NCBI GenBank assembly: GCA_005656395.1
Contig: SRSI01000050.1
Location: forward strand, 4,092,001-4,156,000
Origin: Strongyloides papillosus
Taxonomy: Eukaryota; Nematoda; Chromadorea; Rhabditida; Strongyloididae
Reading direction: 5' to 3'
DNA length: 64,000 nucleotides
Shown here: piece by piece, positions 26,801-38,231 of the stretch
Position numbering within the stretch: position 1 is the first letter of the stretch
Layout of the letters: each line of letters begins with the position of its first letter
Notes under the pieces: generated by a model
The model's input: only the letters and a program-made list of their open reading frames with translations
The model's database searches: none
Told to the model about the DNA's origin: nothing
Translations under genes and position numbers: made by a program

Positions 26801-29274
26801 GATGCATGTATAAAAGAAACAAAAATAAACATAATATTATATATTAAGATGATTAAAAAACAGCTTTTATTTTAATAATAAATTGCACTAAATTATCTAT
26901 ACTTGGAAATTTATTTTAACATAATTATTAAGTAATCATAGATAATTACTATTTTTCTATATATTTTTATCAGAAAAGAAAAATAAATAAATATAAAAAA
27001 GTTCTACAAAACCAACAGGAAAAAGTTATAAATTTATCTCAAATTCATGAAATTTTCCTACCATTATCCGATGAGTAATCAAAATGAAAGAACAATTTCA
27101 TGATGACTTCCTAGTAAAAAAAAGGATGCTAAATTTTTTATTTATAGTTCTTCTAATCAACTTTTAACAAATTTTAGTAAACAAAATACGATACTATATA
27201 AAATTAAAAACTAAAATTAGTAGCATACAGAAAAAAAAAACTACAAATGTTTAAATAAGATATATGTATAAAATTTAAAGTTAAGACAATAATTTGTTGT
27301 TTATTAGAATGTGTCTAAAATTTGAAAAGTCTTTTCTTACAATAAAAATTATCTTTTTTAGTGAGAATAATGGTGATAATAGAATATTCAATATCAAAAA
27401 GAGTTAACTTGATATCCTTTTTGAAAATGCTAGTTGTGTTTTTAAATAAATTATATATAGAAAAAATATGCGTGAAAAAGGAAAACCAAATTCCTTCAAA
27501 CACACATCTTTTTCAGTTTTAAGTACTAACAAATACCATCTATAATTGAACTTTTATCATTACTACAGTACACATTAAGTATAAAAAAATTAGTAGATGT
27601 AATACAAGTACAAGTCCACGTAAAAAGTTAAAATTTATGCTTCTATTTTATGTAGAGGTTTATACACATATAGAACACAGATACTTCGTAACTTTTTTCC
27701 TTTGGACATAAATATATATAGAATTGTATTCGTTCAACAAATGGAAAAATGAAAATATATATATAAAAATTTATGTATGCAGATGTATATATATGTTTAT
27801 ATATATATATATTAAATGTTGACATTGTTAGGTGCTAACTGAGTAAATTTTATTGCTATATCTATTTTTTCTAACCATTTGACTTAATTTAATAACCATA
27901 AGAAGCAAACATTTTTTTTCCTTTATAAAATAATAATGAATAAAATATATCAAAGAGGAAATATTAAATATAATATTTCCATACTTTAGAAAAATCTATA
28001 TATATATACATCTATCTATATATATTATACAATATAACCAGAAATATGAAACTCAGATTTTTAAATTGACAACATAAACAAAGTATGTGAACACAACATC
28101 ATCCTGTATGTATATGTACAATGGGAAAATTTCAAAGATAGAAACACATATAGCAGAAAATATTTGAACAACTATTGTTAAAAGTTGTAAAATGCAGACA
28201 AAGTTTCTTCTAAAAAATGTTTTGAATAGACAAAAGACACATGCTGAATAAATAAAGAGGTTGAAAAAACAAGGAAAATATGTACATTTCTCAAAAAAAA
28301 TATATATATAAATAAGACAAAAAAATTTGGAAGTGATTTTAAACTAACCTTGTATCCAACTTTATGAATTATATCCAATATCTGTTTTTGGTATTGGTGT
28401 TTCATTCCAATTTCTTATTGGTTTAGGTATGGAACCACCTTTAACTGTAATGTTGAAATCCTCACGAAATATTCTCCAATCTCTTTCACTCATAGCTTCT
28501 AAAGGTTTCTTCCTCCAATGAACATCTTCCCATTCATCTTTCCTCATTTTTTTAGGTTTTACTTCATCCAATAGTTTATCAAATTTATCCTTTCTTTCCT
28601 CTTTAACATGCTGATAATAATCTTTTTTATCTCTCTCCAATTCATTTGGATCCATTCCAGCAATATGTCCACGTCCAAAAAATTGAATTTCATGTCTCTC
28701 TTTATATAACTTGTCATAATCTTTTGATGTGTCATCAGTTTCCTCCCAGTCAAAATTAAAATTTCTCCCATGAAGTTTACGCCTACGTTTCTTTTTCTCT
28801 TTATCCTTTCCAAGATAACGTGATCTAATTAGTTCCTCATACTGCATTCTCTCTTCCTCATCCATCTTCTTACTTTTTGATGATGAAAGAGTTCCGTCAT
28901 CCTTGGAGCGGCGTGATGATGATCCAGTACCACTCTCTCCTCGATCTTCATAATTTTTACGTCGTTCTTTATCCTCATCACGTCTTCGATCACGCTTATC
29001 TGATGCCTTCTCACTCTCCTTCATAAATTCCTTTCTTTCTCCTCAAATTCTTTTCTTTGAGCTTGCAATCTTGCTGCTTCCTCCTGGCGAGCTTTTATTG
29101 CTAAGGCTTGTCTTTCAGCTTTTGTTAAAAATTTGGGCTGTAAATAAAATTATTGATAAAAAAAATAAAATTTTATGTTAAGATTACTTTTACACCCTCT
29201 TCTTCTTGAGCTTTCTTTGTTGCCAAAAGATCTCCTAATGAGATAAGACCTTTACTCTTGTTACCATAAGACAT
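23826..29274 (-). CDS. ddx-23: DDX23/Prp28 DEAD-box spliceosomal helicase
   Basis: Five exons, complement(join(23826..24037,24087..24549,24868..25434,28349..29137,29188..29274)); introns of 49, 318, 2914 and 50 bp; 705 aa. Prp28/DDX23 is the U5-associated ATPase that exchanges U1 for U6 at the 5' splice site. The N-terminal blocks match DDX23 ([28 protein letters not shown]). All helicase motifs are present: Q motif [49 protein letters not shown] and H-R-I-G-R-T-G-R. The long RS domain of vertebrates is missing. Exon 2 carries two opposite one-base frame disruptions (about 29030 and 28385) that cancel in length; no intron can explain them. Confidence 0.95.
25435..28348 (-). other. 2.9-kb intron of ddx-23
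   Basis: Intron between exon 2 (ends ...G-Y-K) and exon 3 (starts E-P-T-P-I-Q), donor GTTAGT and acceptor TTTTTTAG. By far the longest intron in the window. No nested coding gene seen; only short, featureless open frames and (AT)n runs (for example 26236-26250 and 27796-27812). About 26690-28300 is one copy of a diverged direct repeat. Confidence 0.8.
26690..28300 (+). repeat. Diverged direct repeat, copy A (in ddx-23 intron)
   Basis: Matched by eye, in the same order and orientation, to copy B about 3.16-3.24 kb to the right. Shared landmarks: TAGGGTGTAAG + TTTTTAAAAT near 26749, AACTAAAATTAGTAGCATA near 27210, AAGTCTTTTCTTAC near 27326, GAATATTCAAT near 27382, and an identical 18-mer AGGTGCTAACTGAGTAAA near 27830. 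Borders are approximate. Confidence 0.6.
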
Positions 29275-29859
29275 TGATTTAAGTATGATATATGTATCAG
29301 TAAGTTAAAAAATAATTAATAAATAATAGGATATCAATCTATGAATTGGAGATATACACAATATCCAACGCTCTTCAAAATAAACTACTATCTTGTTTGG
29401 ATGGTAGTCGAAAGTTTTATATGTTTATCAAAATGTCGTGACGAGACATATACATGTTAAAGAATTAAACATCTTCTGTGTTTATCCTGATAACTAACTA
29501 CAGAAGAAGTATTATTATCAAGTAATGGATAGTATAATAGAGTTTTATAAATATGTTTTCATCTTGTCTTTAAAATTTTATCATATGACATTATGTGGGG
29601 TTAAAATTTACTATTAATTTAATAAAGAAAAAAAATAATTATTTAAGAATCAGGAAGGTGTGATTAAATTTTGAATGGCTTGTTAGAATAATATTTTATC
29701 AGAAATGCCTGAAATCAAATAAAATTTAATCATTATATTGATAATTAATGAAAAGAAAAATATTTCTTGGTCAGATATACTACAATTTTTTAGGATAAAT
29801 AATTGAATGGTGAAAAAAAAATTTGTAAGATGGAGTTTAATATAACATAGATATTAGAG

Positions 29860-31430
29860 AGAGTAGAGAGAAGAATCAAAAAGTGTGATGGAATGACATA
29901 AATTTCAGTAACTTAGGTGTAAATTTTTTAAAATAGAAGTTCACTTCTTTATCTAGTAAATTTTACACGTGATATGCGAAAAGGAAAATATAATTAGAAA
30001 TTATACAAACATTTTTTTAAATATATACATTTAGATACAGTTTGATTTTTTTTTAAAAATATTCTTGGGAGATAAAAATAATGATAGGTAATTGTAGAAA
30101 AGAGATTAATTTTGATTACAATATTTTTAAATGAACAAAATAAAAATGTTTTAAAAAAAAGTTATTGATAAAACGTAGCATTAATGTTCATGATATTTTT
30201 ACAAATATTATTTATCATATTGGTTTTAAAAATACATGACATTATAATAAATAATAAAAAAAGGGAATATGGTAAATTTTTATTATAACTTTTCTCCAAT
30301 CACCACATTCAACTTTTGACAATGTTTTAATAAACAATATGTATATAAATTTAATATCTGCCTATGATACTACTTAAAAACTAAAATTAGGAGCATATAG
30401 AAAATAAAAAAAATTGAATGTTTAAAGTATAGAAGAAAGAGAATTTTTTAACATTAAGATAAAATAATTTGTGTTGTATCATATTCATTGCTAACTGTTA
30501 AATAGTTATATATTTGTGTAAAAATTATTTTTAAGAGTTATATGTATGTTTAAAAATTTAAAGACTCTTTTCTCGTATATAAAAAGTTGTCTTTTTTTAA
30601 ATAATAATGGAATATTCAAATATTATAATGTTAAAACTTAATATCTTTTTTTAAAGTATTTTAAGTAAGTTATGAATAAAGAAATAAAAAAGAGTACAAT
30701 TTTTTAATATTTAATTTGGTTTAAAACACTAATACTACTTGTGATTCAAACTTTTTATTATTAAATTTTCTATCATTTTAATATTTACGTTCCAAATATG
30801 ATTTAGTTTCAAATACCATTTTAATGAATTTTTATTACATTCAAAAGAACATTATTAATATTTCATAATATTTTTTTGAAGATATAAACATAAATAAAAT
30901 TGTATTCATACAATTCATTTAACAAATAGAAAAATGAATGTATATGCGTGTATATATACAGATATAGACATAAAATGTTGATGTAGTTAGGTGCTAACTG
31001 AGTAAAATTTATTAGTAGTTATCATTTTCCTTTCATATCATTACTTTGAGTTAATTTAATAATTATATGAAACAACTTTTTTTTCTCTACACTAAAATAA
31101 TATATAAAAAGTATATATGAGAAGAAGTAAAGAACGTTAATGCAATATTTCTACACTTCTAAAAAATATATGCAATATAAAACTCTGGAATTTAACATAA
31201 CAGAACTGGAGTAAATGATTTAAAAGTTATAAAAACCTATATGTATGGATGTATGTAACTGGAAAATTATGAATATGTACGTATAATGAAAAAAAAATTA
31301 TGAAAGTGTTGTCAAAAAAAATTGTAAATAACGAGTATACTTTTTTTATCAATAAAGTGATTAACAGACAATAGATTTGTAGTGAATGAATAACAAATTT
31401 TATAGTAAAAAAACAATGCATACAATAAAA
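29860..31430 (+). repeat. Diverged direct repeat, copy B (upstream of ddx-23)
   Basis: Counterpart of copy A: TTAGGTGTAAATTTTTTAAAAT near 29914, AACTAAAATTAGGAGCATA near 30379, AAGACTCTTTTCTCG near 30560, GGAATATTCAAATATT near 30609, and the identical 18-mer AGGTGCTAACTGAGTAAA near 30989. Spacings differ by tens of bases, so the copies have many indels. No transposase frame or terminal repeats seen. Confidence 0.6.
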
Positions 31431-32104
31431 TTAAATATTATTTTGAATAAAAATGTTCGATTGTAAGAAAGTAGAAGTTAGAAACAACCTATTATATTCT
31501 TTCAAATAGTACAACATTTTAGATAAACACAAGTTCACATATATATAGATGTATTAATTGATCAGTAAGAAAAAGTTCTAAGTTTTATCATTTAAAACTA
31601 TTCAAAAGAATGTTCAAGATTTTATAGTTTATATTAAGTATGTAGGTCTATATAAAATAAAATACTTTTATTATTGATACAAAACAACATCTCAAAGTAT
31701 CTTCTTTTGTTCCTTTTATAATATATATGAAATATAATGCCTATATTTGATATTAATGTTGGAAGAAGGCATTAATATTAACTTAACAACCAATTATATT
31801 ACGCGAATGTAAATATTTCTCTTATAAATTTCATCAAATAAAATAATTTTTATCAAAAAATTATACATTTACAAGTATAAAATTATTTTATAATTAATGG
31901 TACATTTTTTATTATATTATCTCAAAGCAACATATACTTAACAATTTAATCACAAAACAATCATGAAAATTGGTATTTAAGATCAAAATTGTTAGAAAAA
32001 TTACTTATATATATGAAATAAAATAAACTACCCATAATACATAGAATTAGTTCTAGATATAACAACCTCTACTTAAATTTATCTAAAATAACTAGTATTA
32101 TAAT

Positions 32105-32129
32105 TTTTATAGTTAAAACAACTATAAAA
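32105..32129. repeat. Perfect 10-bp inverted repeat
   Basis: TTTTATAGTT - AAAAC - AACTATAAAA: a 10-bp perfect stem with a 5-nt loop. In DNA this AT-rich such hairpins can arise by chance. Confidence 0.4.
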
Positions 32130-33693
32130 GTAGTTATAACTCTAACAAGCTCTCTTCTAGATATATCTATATAATATATATAATTGTTAAACAAAATATA
32201 GATATTAAAATAAAAAATTATAAAGATACTTAAAAAAATTTTAAATGAAAATAATTTTTTAGACTATTTTTATGATTTTATAATAGAAAATATAATTATC
32301 TTTTTTAGTATTTTATTGATAAAAGTTTTTCTCCCTCTTATCAAATGAATAAAAAAGTGAATGAATTTATTATATTTTATATATTAGTTATAAAATAATT
32401 TATTACATTAAAAATAAATAGCTATAATCATTTGTTAAATCATTCATAAAAAAATATAATTTTTTTTCCAAGCCAAATACTAAACATAAAAAGGGGACGT
32501 GATAAAAAAATTCTTTCATGAAATGCACATATACGTACATGTTAAAATATACAAAGCTATTAACTTTATCAGAAGGAGAAAATTAAATGGAGATGTGTGA
32601 AAAATGTGTGTAATATATTTCATGAAACTTCATCATACATACACATTTATACTATCTTTTAATCTTATGCTAATGAGAGAAAGTGTTGTAAATCTTAAAA
32701 AAAATTGGTTTTCTTAATTAGTTTTATGATTAAAGTTTACTCTATAAGATGTATTTAAGAATAATAAACTTTGTGAATGAAGATAAGACCTTTTGATAAT
32801 ATATATTATCTCTTTTAAATACATATTTAAATAAATATAAAAAAAGTGTAGAAATCTTATTTTTTATTAATAGATTAAAAATCTTTCTATAAATAAAATC
32901 AGACATGTTTTAAGACTAACATAATATCCATTTATAAAAAGGGATCAAAAAAAAGTTTACAAACATATACTTTTACTTTTTTCCACAAAAACAGTAATAT
33001 AAAAATCTCTCACATTTAACGATTATTAAACATAAAAAAATTTAGAAATAAAATTATGACATATATTGATGGGTTTGTTTCTGATTAAAGTGTAAAAAAT
33101 TTTTACATACATTGAAGATTGTCATTTTAAAAATGGGGGTTTGTAAAATAAATTTGAGAAAAGAAAATGGTAAATATTGTATGATATTTTTGTGACCTAT
33201 CAATCTACTTTATTACAAAAAAATTTGAAAACTTACCTTATATTTTTAGAAATATTTTCACTAATAGTTGTTAAATTTATCTTTTATTTAAAAATTCTTA
33301 TAATAAATATATTCATTTCTTTTGTAAATCATTTTTTATACATTTTCTATAGAAAAAATAAATAAACTGAAGTTCATATTTTCTAGTTTATATAAAATAT
33401 CATAGCCTTATAATTATTTGCCGATTTATATACCATCCAAATTATAGTTTTTTTCGGAAGGATTTACGCCTACAATTTTTTCCTCTACTTGTTAAATAGT
33501 AAAATGATCCAATTTAAAAATATTCTAATGTTATTTTATTATCTTTTTTAAAAAAAATTATATTTACTACAAATGAATCATTTTTAAAACAAAAGAATAA
33601 AATTTATAAATAAAGGTTACCACAATAATTAAAAATTATTTCTTCTATATTCTTATTTAGTTTTATTGTTATAAGTAAAAAACTTTAAAATTT

Positions 33694-33831
33694 TTACAAT
33701 TCTAATGAAATTGTATTTAATAATATCGTAGTTTGTGAATCACAACCCGGTTTTACAAATTTTGATTTTCCTAGACTAGATTTAGGTATTTTACAGTTAA
33801 GTTTAGTGTGGAAACTAAATGCCTGTATAGA
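33694..33831 (-). pseudogene. Possible exon or gene remnant
   Basis: An open minus-strand frame of 45 codons plus stop begins right after a CATTTAG acceptor-like site and reads with normal-looking amino acids (F-V-K-P-G-C-D-S-Q-T-T-I), in a patch less AT-rich than its surroundings. No start, no donor and no recognised family. Could be chance. Confidence 0.2.
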
Positions 33832-34037
33832 CTAAATGTTTACAAAGTATTTTTACGAAATATAGTCTATATATAGTTTAATAATGTTTCCATACTATTT
33901 TCTATACGTTCATAGATTTAACAGTAAATCAATATACAATCTTAATATAATTAAGTGTATTTTTAATTAGAGTAGAACTAGAATAAAGTTTTTATCTAAA
34001 ACAAATTTGCAAATAAAAAAATTTTAAAATAAAAAAG

Positions 34038-34190
34038 TCATTTATTGATATTTCTAATATTGTTCCTATCAGAATGTCCATCGATTGCCCGTCTTTTACG
34101 AGATTTCCTCTTTATCTCCGTTAATTTGCCTTCACGAACCTTCAAGTTTTTATTATTTTCCAATATACAATCTGGATACAGGTAATATTC
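34038..34190 (-). pseudogene. Possible terminal exon or gene remnant, basic
   Basis: Open minus-strand frame of 50 codons plus stop in a markedly GC-richer island. It has a protein-like, basic composition (L-K-V-R-E-G-K-L-T-E-I-K-R-K-S-R-K-R-R). The left edge could follow an AAATAAG acceptor but lacks a pyrimidine tract. The plus strand is also open for about 43 codons, so strand is uncertain. No family recognised. Confidence 0.25.
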
Positions 34191-35672
34191 TTATTTCATA
34201 GCTTTGTAAATAGCTTCTATCTTATAGTCAACAAAAAATTACCTGTAAACAGATTATAGCTTATAAATTACATGTATACAGCTTTTTAGCTAGCTGTAAC
34301 ATGTTCATGTAAAATCGGGAATTTAATAGTTATTAAAAGATAAATGTTAAAATTGAATATGAAAAATGATAAGAGAGTTTAATCTCTACAAAATTTTGCA
34401 TCATTTATTGTTGTGATTTTGTATGCTTTTTGTCATCAGCTAGATGTAATTTTTATACTTAAAAATAGGTATTTTCTGTAGATATGCATATTTTTTTACT
34501 AACGATATATTCTTTTATTTTTCATTAAAAAATGAATTGATAAACTTTTTATAAACTATATTTAAAAATAGAAATCTTCTAAACAATCGCATAAATATTT
34601 TTATTTATGAAAGAAACATATTAGGAATAAAAAATTTCCTCTTATTATTAGTAACATATTAATCAAAATAAAATTTTTTACTTTACATTCACTAACAAAC
34701 ATTTTTTAATATTCATTTGAAAAAAATTGTACTTAAAACGACTTTTAAAAATAAAAATGATTTATTTAATATTTTTACACTTGCTATGATGTAAAAGTTT
34801 AAATTCATGAATTGTAAGTTTTCTTTTACTTTCAGGGACTGGAGAAAAAACATATCAGTTGGTAAATGGTAAAAAAAGAAAGCTTTTTTTTCTGATTTTA
34901 ATTAAGGAGTATATTATAATATAATGGTGATAAATTTTTTTTGTAGTTACTTGTTAATATAAATATAATTTTTTACTTTGTGTTTGATTTCATATATTAT
35001 TATAACTAACTTTTAATTAAATAACTAACCTATTTAAATATTATGGAAATTATGTATTGTATCAAAAATTGAAAGAAATTTTTAATATAATACACGTTTC
35101 GTGTAGAATTTATAACATTATCCGTAAAGTTATCACTAATTTTTATTTATTTATGCCTAATTTTTATAGATAATAAAATAAACAAGAACATTATTGTTTA
35201 TATATATTTTTTCTCTTTAAATTTCATTATTATACACAATACTTTTAAATATAGTTTTATAAAATTTTGCACTAAAAGTTTATACAAGTTCCTTTTATAA
35301 TATGTAACTTTAAAAATTAAATATGATCTACTTTTTTGTTAAAAGTATATTAATATTTATACATTCAAATATATAATAAAGTATATTAAATATTTACAAT
35401 TGATTTTAATGGAAAAATACAGCGTATATGTATTTCAGATTATAATATCTATAAAATAAAATATTAATTAAAATATGAAATAAGTATTTGGAAATTATAT
35501 AATAGAATGAATAATCACTTTATACATTCAATTTATTATTGAATTATAAAAAAACATAATTTGAATTTTATGTAGAAACATTTTATGATAATTTAGTGCC
35601 TTACAGATAATGTAAATATGATAAAAAATGTCATAGTTATTTTTTATCACTTTTATAAGAATATAATAAAAT

Positions 35673-36833
35673 ATGGGTAATATAGAAGATGAAATAGATG
35701 TTGGAAAAGAAGCAGAATATGGACCAAATCAAGGACCAGTTAACTTAGAAATGGGTACAATAATTGGAAAGCGTTTCAAAATAGTTAAAAAATTAGGTGA
35801 AGGTAAATTTTTATAATTTTACGAAAATATTTTACCATTTTAAGGTGGTTGTGGTTCTGTATATAAATGTGTCGATATTAACAATGGAAATCATTATGCT
35901 ATGAAGGCTGAGTCAAATTTTGTTACGGGTGGGACGGTTTTAAAACTGGAAGCACAAATACTTAAGAAACTTAAAGGGAAAATTTGTAGTTTGAAAATGA
36001 TAACATCTGGCAAAAAAGAGAAATATTGTTATATAGTTATGAACTTATTGGGAAAAAATCTTGCTGATCTTCATAATTTATGTGGAAAATTTACTTTACC
36101 AACACTTATACGTATTGCCATTCAATGTTTACATGCCATTAAACAAGTGCATGAAATTGGTGTTGTGCATCGAGACATTAAACCAGCTAACTTTGCTATT
36201 GGAAATGATGGGATTTTTAGTAAAATAATTCATATATTAGATTTTGGTTTAGCAAGAGAATATACAATCTTGAAAAATGGTAAACTTGAACATCGTGTTG
36301 CTAGAGATGGAGCACTATTTAGAGGGACAGTTAAATATTGTTCCATCAATACTCATTTACGTTATGAGCAAGGAAGATGTGATGACTTATGGTCATTAAT
36401 GTACGTTTTGGGTGAATTTATAAAACTACTACCTTGGGAGGATTATTGTGATGATAAGGAAACAACATTAAAATTAAAACAATCAACAAAAGAAGAGGTA
36501 TTGTTTCCAGGATACACTACATTTGTTTCTATAACATCATACTTAAAAACACTGAAATATTCCTCAAAACCTGATTATGGAAAAATTGCTACCGTTTTTT
36601 TGAATATTATGAAAAGTAACAATGTAAAATATACTGACCCATATGATTGGGAATCAAAAAGCATCATTAATAACGATAATAATCAAAGTGATGATGAAAC
36701 TTCTGTATCGAAAACTAAAGGAAAATCTAAAAAAAGTTCATTAAATAGTACTAAAACCTTAGAATCCTTTGAATTCGATTTTGCTGACGTCTTTAGTTTG
36801 TCAAATTTTGTAAATACTGACATGAAATTTTGA
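35673..36833 (+). CDS. TTBK-like (CK1 superfamily) protein kinase
   Basis: Two exons, join(35673..35802,35845..36833), 42-bp phase-1 intron that splits the glycine loop; 372 aa. The splice joins K-L-G-E to G-G-C-G-S-V-Y-K. Kinase motifs: Y-A-M-K-A-E (ATP Lys), V-V-H-R-D-I-K-P-A-N-F, I-L-D-F-G-L-A-R-E-Y, then F-R-G-T-V-K-Y-C-S-I-N-T-H and C-D-D-L-W-S-L-M-Y, which is close to tau-tubulin kinases. After the domain (to about residue 300) comes a short Ser/Lys-rich tail. It is more TTBK-like than the CK1 relative at 16.7 kb. Worm TTBK-like kinases are a large, often sperm-expressed family; substrate unknown. The ATG is preceded by ATAATAAAAT. A poly(A) signal is at 36905-36910. Confidence 0.92.
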
Positions 36834-38231
36834 ATAGATAATATATAATAATTTTTAGAATCTTAACTTTATAATGTTGTGTGAGATAATTAATTGATAT
36901 GACAAATAAAACTTTTATATTTATTCAATTGGTTGTAATAATAGATAAAATTGATTAAATATTAATACCAGAAAGAAGATTTAGCATCATAGAAAGAAAT
37001 TTTTTATCAAGTTTGTGACAAACAAATTAATAAAAATCAAAAATTTCAAAATTGTTTTTATAAAAAAAGTGCAAGTAAACATAATGAAATACATTGGTTA
37101 ATTTTTTAAAAATTTCTCACGCTCTTGAATTTTGCTAATTTTTAAATATTTTTGTTGAAAAATAGATTAAATTAATATAAAAATACAATAATATTTAAAA
37201 AGAATAAAACATTACTTAAAGACAGTATTAATTGTAAAAACATAATTATTATATGCTAAATTTATTATTTTAGTGTTTATAATCAAGATCTTTCGTATAT
37301 TTTATGAAAGATATAAAGAGATCGTCAATTTCTGTTGAAATGTTTGAATTTTTGGCATTATTTTATTTTGTCTCAGTCCTTTTGACTTGTTTAAAATCCC
37401 TATTTACTATAGTTAATTTGGCAAAAAAATGAAGTCTAATTTTTAAGATTGATCACACATTAATGTAAATATAACTAATCACATTTGAAAAAGTCTATGG
37501 TAAGTTATACGAAATGCATGTGCATTTTTATAAAAAATGTACAGGTAATGTCATTTTGACAAAGTATACACATTTTATAAAAAATGTATATACATTTATA
37601 TAAAAAAACATGTCAAATTATTATAACACATATGTAAGTCGTTTCGAATCATGTACAGTCAAAACAACTTACATATCTGTTTTTTAAAATATACAACACA
37701 TTTTCTGGAAAATTCACAAACAATAATAAATAAAGGTATATAAATTTATGAACAGTGTTGCTTCATTTTGTTTTTAAGTGATTTGATATTTATGATAACT
37801 GTTAAATTAATTTTTTTAAATGGAGTATACTTAGAATATTTAAGATCAATAACGTTTGTTAAAAAAATAAATGAATATTTTATTTTTCTAACACTACGCC
37901 GGAGGGTTATAGTGTATTTGTCAAAAGGTCAATTTTCATTTTTGAGTGGTATTTTGAAAACAACAAGTTTTTTTTGTATGCTAAAATCGAATGAGATTCA
38001 AGATTAATATTGTAAGATGTTGGTAAATATGGTTATTAAGAAAAATATAATAAGCAAATTAACATATTTTATAAGAACATGCAATCATAAAAAATATTTA
38101 AAATATTCTTTATAGTCAATTGTGATAGAAAAATTATTCAGAAATATTAATTTCAATTAATATTTAATTCTTATACAAATTTGTTTGATAGCCGTTAGAT
38201 ATCTGTCTAATATTGATGAGTTGTTAATATT
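36834..38231. other. Intergenic region, 1.4 kb
   Basis: Between the TTBK-like kinase and the SLC6 gene, both on the plus strand. Contains a poly(A) signal at its left, a set of related TTTTATAAAAAATGTA segments (37530-37600) and a hairpin at 37625-37681. A 79-codon frame at 37768-38007 lacks an ATG start and any domain and is not called. Confidence 0.5.
37625..37681. ncRNA. Candidate hairpin RNA or palindromic element
   Basis: Arms ATATGTAAGTCGTTT and AAACAACTTACATAT pair over 14 of 15 positions (one C-A mismatch). The stem extends outward by four more pairs (AACA/TGTT) after a C-C mismatch, with a 17-nt loop. A T-run follows on the plus strand. No expression evidence; it is shorter than typical miRNA precursors. 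Confidence 0.3.

Larger units (their letters stand above)
29275..35672. other. Gene-poor region, 6.4 kb
   Basis: Upstream of ddx-23 (minus) and of a TTBK-like kinase (plus). Its first part holds repeat copy B. Further right are two small, less AT-rich patches with exon-like minus-strand frames (33694-33831 and 34038-34190) and a perfect inverted repeat at 32105-32129. Around 34825-34870 a TTTTACTTTCAG acceptor and GTAAATG donor bracket about 23 bp, a possible non-coding micro-exon. No complete gene is supportable. Confidence 0.5.

Noticed and set aside
25435..28348. Short open frames inside the long ddx-23 intron as nested genes
   Set aside because: All are about 60-75 codons, Ile/Phe/Tyr/Lys-rich, and show no domain or signal other than AT-rich composition.
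37638..37655. GTTTCGAATC resembling a tRNA T-loop
   Set aside because: The flanking bases do not form a T-stem and no acceptor, D or anticodon arm is present; it belongs to the larger hairpin.
37768..38007. 79-codon frame upstream of the SLC6 gene
   Set aside because: No ATG at the start, hydrophobic AT-driven composition, no splice connection to the transporter.
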